Assembly (NCBI RefSeq): GCF_029633865.1
Contig: NC_079217.1
Span: 858,963-922,962, forward strand
Reading direction: 5' to 3'
DNA: 64,000 nt
From: Lampris incognitus
Lineage: Eukaryota; Chordata; Actinopteri; Lampriformes; Lampridae
Numbering within the stretch: the first letter of the stretch is position 1; every line of letters starts with the position of its first letter. This document shows positions 62,352 to 64,000 of this stretch, piece after piece. Position numbers and translations under genes: made by a program. The notes beneath the pieces were generated by a model. It was given only the letters and a program-made list of their open reading frames with translations. It was not told the DNA's origin and searched no databases.

Positions 62352-63992
62352 TCATTTCTGCAGAATGAATTGGTCAATGAACTCGTTCTGCTCAGCCTCC
62401 ACTTTAGAGAGGGCTTCATACTCGATGCGGTATCTGAAACAAGAATGCACAATATTAAAAAACAATTTAAATGAGTAACTGCATTTAACATTGATGCCAG
62501 CTCTGCAGAAATCTGTCCTTTACTAGCAAACATGTAAAAAAAATAATTTATTGCAGTACAGTTGCCAATGCCGTCCACTAGCATTGTCGTAAGACATCAC
62601 AACTGTTGCATCCCTCGGTCTGGTGAGGGACAACAACTAGTGCACTGTGTTGCACTCGTCATGGGTGTCGACGCCCGCCTGAGAGGCAGGCTGAGTAAAG
62701 TCTCCAGTGGGAGATTTGTGGGGTGGGATTTGTGGCAGAGAGACGGGAGGGGAGTTGCAGACGGTAGATCTCTGGAGCTGTGAGTGCGGGGTGTGCTGCG
62801 CTCTCAACCTCCACATGTCTTCAGTTCTGCGGCCAACTAGTTTAGTTTGTGTGTGATTGTAGTGAGTGTTGTGTAGCTACCTTGTGTTGATGTCTTTGTC
62901 TCTGTAGCTACTTTGTGGTTGTAAAGTCTGGCCAGTGTTCAGTTAAGTTTTGTATTGTTTCAGTCTGGAGTATTTTGAGTTCTGTTTAGCCTTTACTTTG
63001 TTTAGTTCTTTTGGGCAAGGGGATCAAGGTAAGATGCCCATGGGCGCACACCCCATCACGTAGCTTACCTCCTGTTAGACACACTAGGTTAGGAGCGGTT
63101 GCCACCCTCTGTATTTAGGTTTGGTACTTTTGAGCACTGTCGGGGGGGGTACTTTTGTTAGTAGTTTGTTGTTTTGGCAACCATTCGGTTCCCTTCTCCT
63201 GTCATGGTGTTAATAAATATTATATTTTATACGTTTACCTGTCTCACTGTGTTGCACCCTCACCTCACTGTTACCCAGTGCACTAGTTGTCCCTCACCAG
63301 ACCCAGGGATGTAACAACAACGCAGACAAAATAAAACAAATGTTTTCATGTATTTTTCCTTCGTGGTGCACAAATGCCACAGCTGATAATGAAGTATCGG
63401 TCAGATAAAGTACCAATAGGACATTACAAGAGAGTGACTATTTACTTCTGCTCTCTTACAGTTAAGCTGTTTCTCACTGGCTGTCTAGCTCTATGTTGCT
63501 TAAACATAGATGCTTATTGGATGTCACCAAGCCTTGTCTGATCTTCCCTTCTCCACACAGTTTGCAACTGTGTTTTTCGTGGTATTGTGTGTTAACATAA
63601 GAGTGGATCCAACACTTACCTTTCAAGCTGCAACTTTTTCTCTGCAATAAGAGCCTGAAGTTGTTGCTGTTGGGCCTCTCTTTGTTTTGCCACCGACTTT
63701 AGCAGGTTTCTGGCCCCAATAGCCTTAATGAGAACATCATAGTAGGCTAATTATTAAGGGCTTTCTCTATTAAACAAGAATACACATTGTGATCTTGTAA
63801 CAGCTGAAGTGAGTTACAAGAAATTGAAGAAACCTCAAGAAACTATTGTCCAAGAGAATAACAATGTCAACAATATAGGACTGGAATAGTCACTTGTCAA
63901 ACTTACCTTCATTTTTTCTGTCTCTGCTTCTTTTGCCAATTCATCTACCAGCTCAATGAGACTTCCAACTATCTTTTGAAATTGTCCAATTT
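62352..63992 (-). CDS. ift20: Intraflagellar transport protein 20, last three coding exons (partial)
   Basis: Minus-strand exons are 63,992-63,907, 63,723-63,620 and 62,433-62,352, joined by GT/AG introns with matching phases. They encode the C-terminal 89 residues, or about two thirds of the usual 132: [89 protein letters not shown] and a TGA stop. This is the conserved coiled-coil part of IFT20. In vertebrates IFT20 is an IFT-B subunit that also sits on the Golgi with GMAP210 and helps move membrane proteins to the cilium. The acceptor AATATAG at 63,993 begins the first exon seen here; upstream exons and promoter are outside the window. The last intron contains a 713-bp repeat. No break is visible. 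Confidence 0.95.
62604..63316. mobile_element. 713-bp element with TG...CA ends in ift20 intron
   Basis: Ends are TGTTGCATCCC ... GGGATGTAACA, with a perfect 5-bp flanking duplication ACAAC (62,599 and 63,317). The inverted similarity of the ends extends to about 45 bp (GGTCTGGTGAGGGACAAC and CTAGTGCACTG on both). A TTAATAAATA poly(A)-like signal lies at about 63,210. The 5-bp duplication and TG/CA ends suggest a solo LTR; the long terminal inverted repeat suggests a non-autonomous DNA element. There is no coding capacity, so the family stays open. Confidence 0.6.
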
Positions 63993-64000
63993 CTATATTA

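Overview
This is nuclear DNA of a bony fish (teleost type). The evidence is three intron-containing vertebrate genes with canonical GT/AG splice sites, plus a repeat set typical of fish: Tc1-like, hAT and Harbinger-like DNA elements, RTE and L2-type LINEs, a tRNA-headed SINE, Ty3/Gypsy elements, and very long micro- and minisatellites. No sign of bacterial organisation was seen. The long open frames inside the tandem repeats are artefacts of repeat periodicity, not genes.

Layout. 1-2.55 kb: (CA/TA) microsatellites, a rearranged Tc1-like transposase remnant, and the 5-prime end of a LINE that carries four tandem 106-bp monomers. 2.55-5.89 kb: a Penelope-type retroelement (GIY-YIG end and reverse-transcriptase fragments) between two 0.5-kb inverted arms, with an internal 21-bp minisatellite. 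5.9-13.5 kb: fossil Gypsy elements inserted into each other, with an L2 LINE end and a tRNA-like SINE head. 13.5-20.5 kb: microsatellites, a 44-bp minisatellite, an RTE LINE tail and a 4.75-kb array of a 19-bp repeat. 20.5-37.3 kb: a hAT transposase tail, then one minus-strand LINE split over about 16 kb by several nested insertions, including one whole-looking Gypsy element and one nearly whole one.

38.9-64 kb is the genic part. A secreted ENDOD1-like nuclease gene (plus strand, five coding exons, 39,303-50,259) has introns swollen by two antisense LINEs. lyrm9 (plus strand, three coding exons, 56,959-59,521) has a probable CpG-island first exon near 53.0 kb, an RTE LINE in the following intron and a 1.4-kb purine-rich minisatellite in the next one. 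The last three coding exons of ift20 (minus strand) lie at 62,352-63,992; its 5-prime end is outside the window. lyrm9 and ift20 converge tail to tail.

The three genes do not form a pathway: a secreted nuclease, a small LYR-motif (mitochondrial-type) protein and an intraflagellar transport subunit. The most unusual material is in the repeats: a minisatellite that reads like amplified reverse-transcriptase codons, a short retroposon family (called X here) with 12-14-bp target duplications, a SINE split by a LINE inside its own microsatellite, and tandem promoter-like monomers at a LINE 5-prime end.
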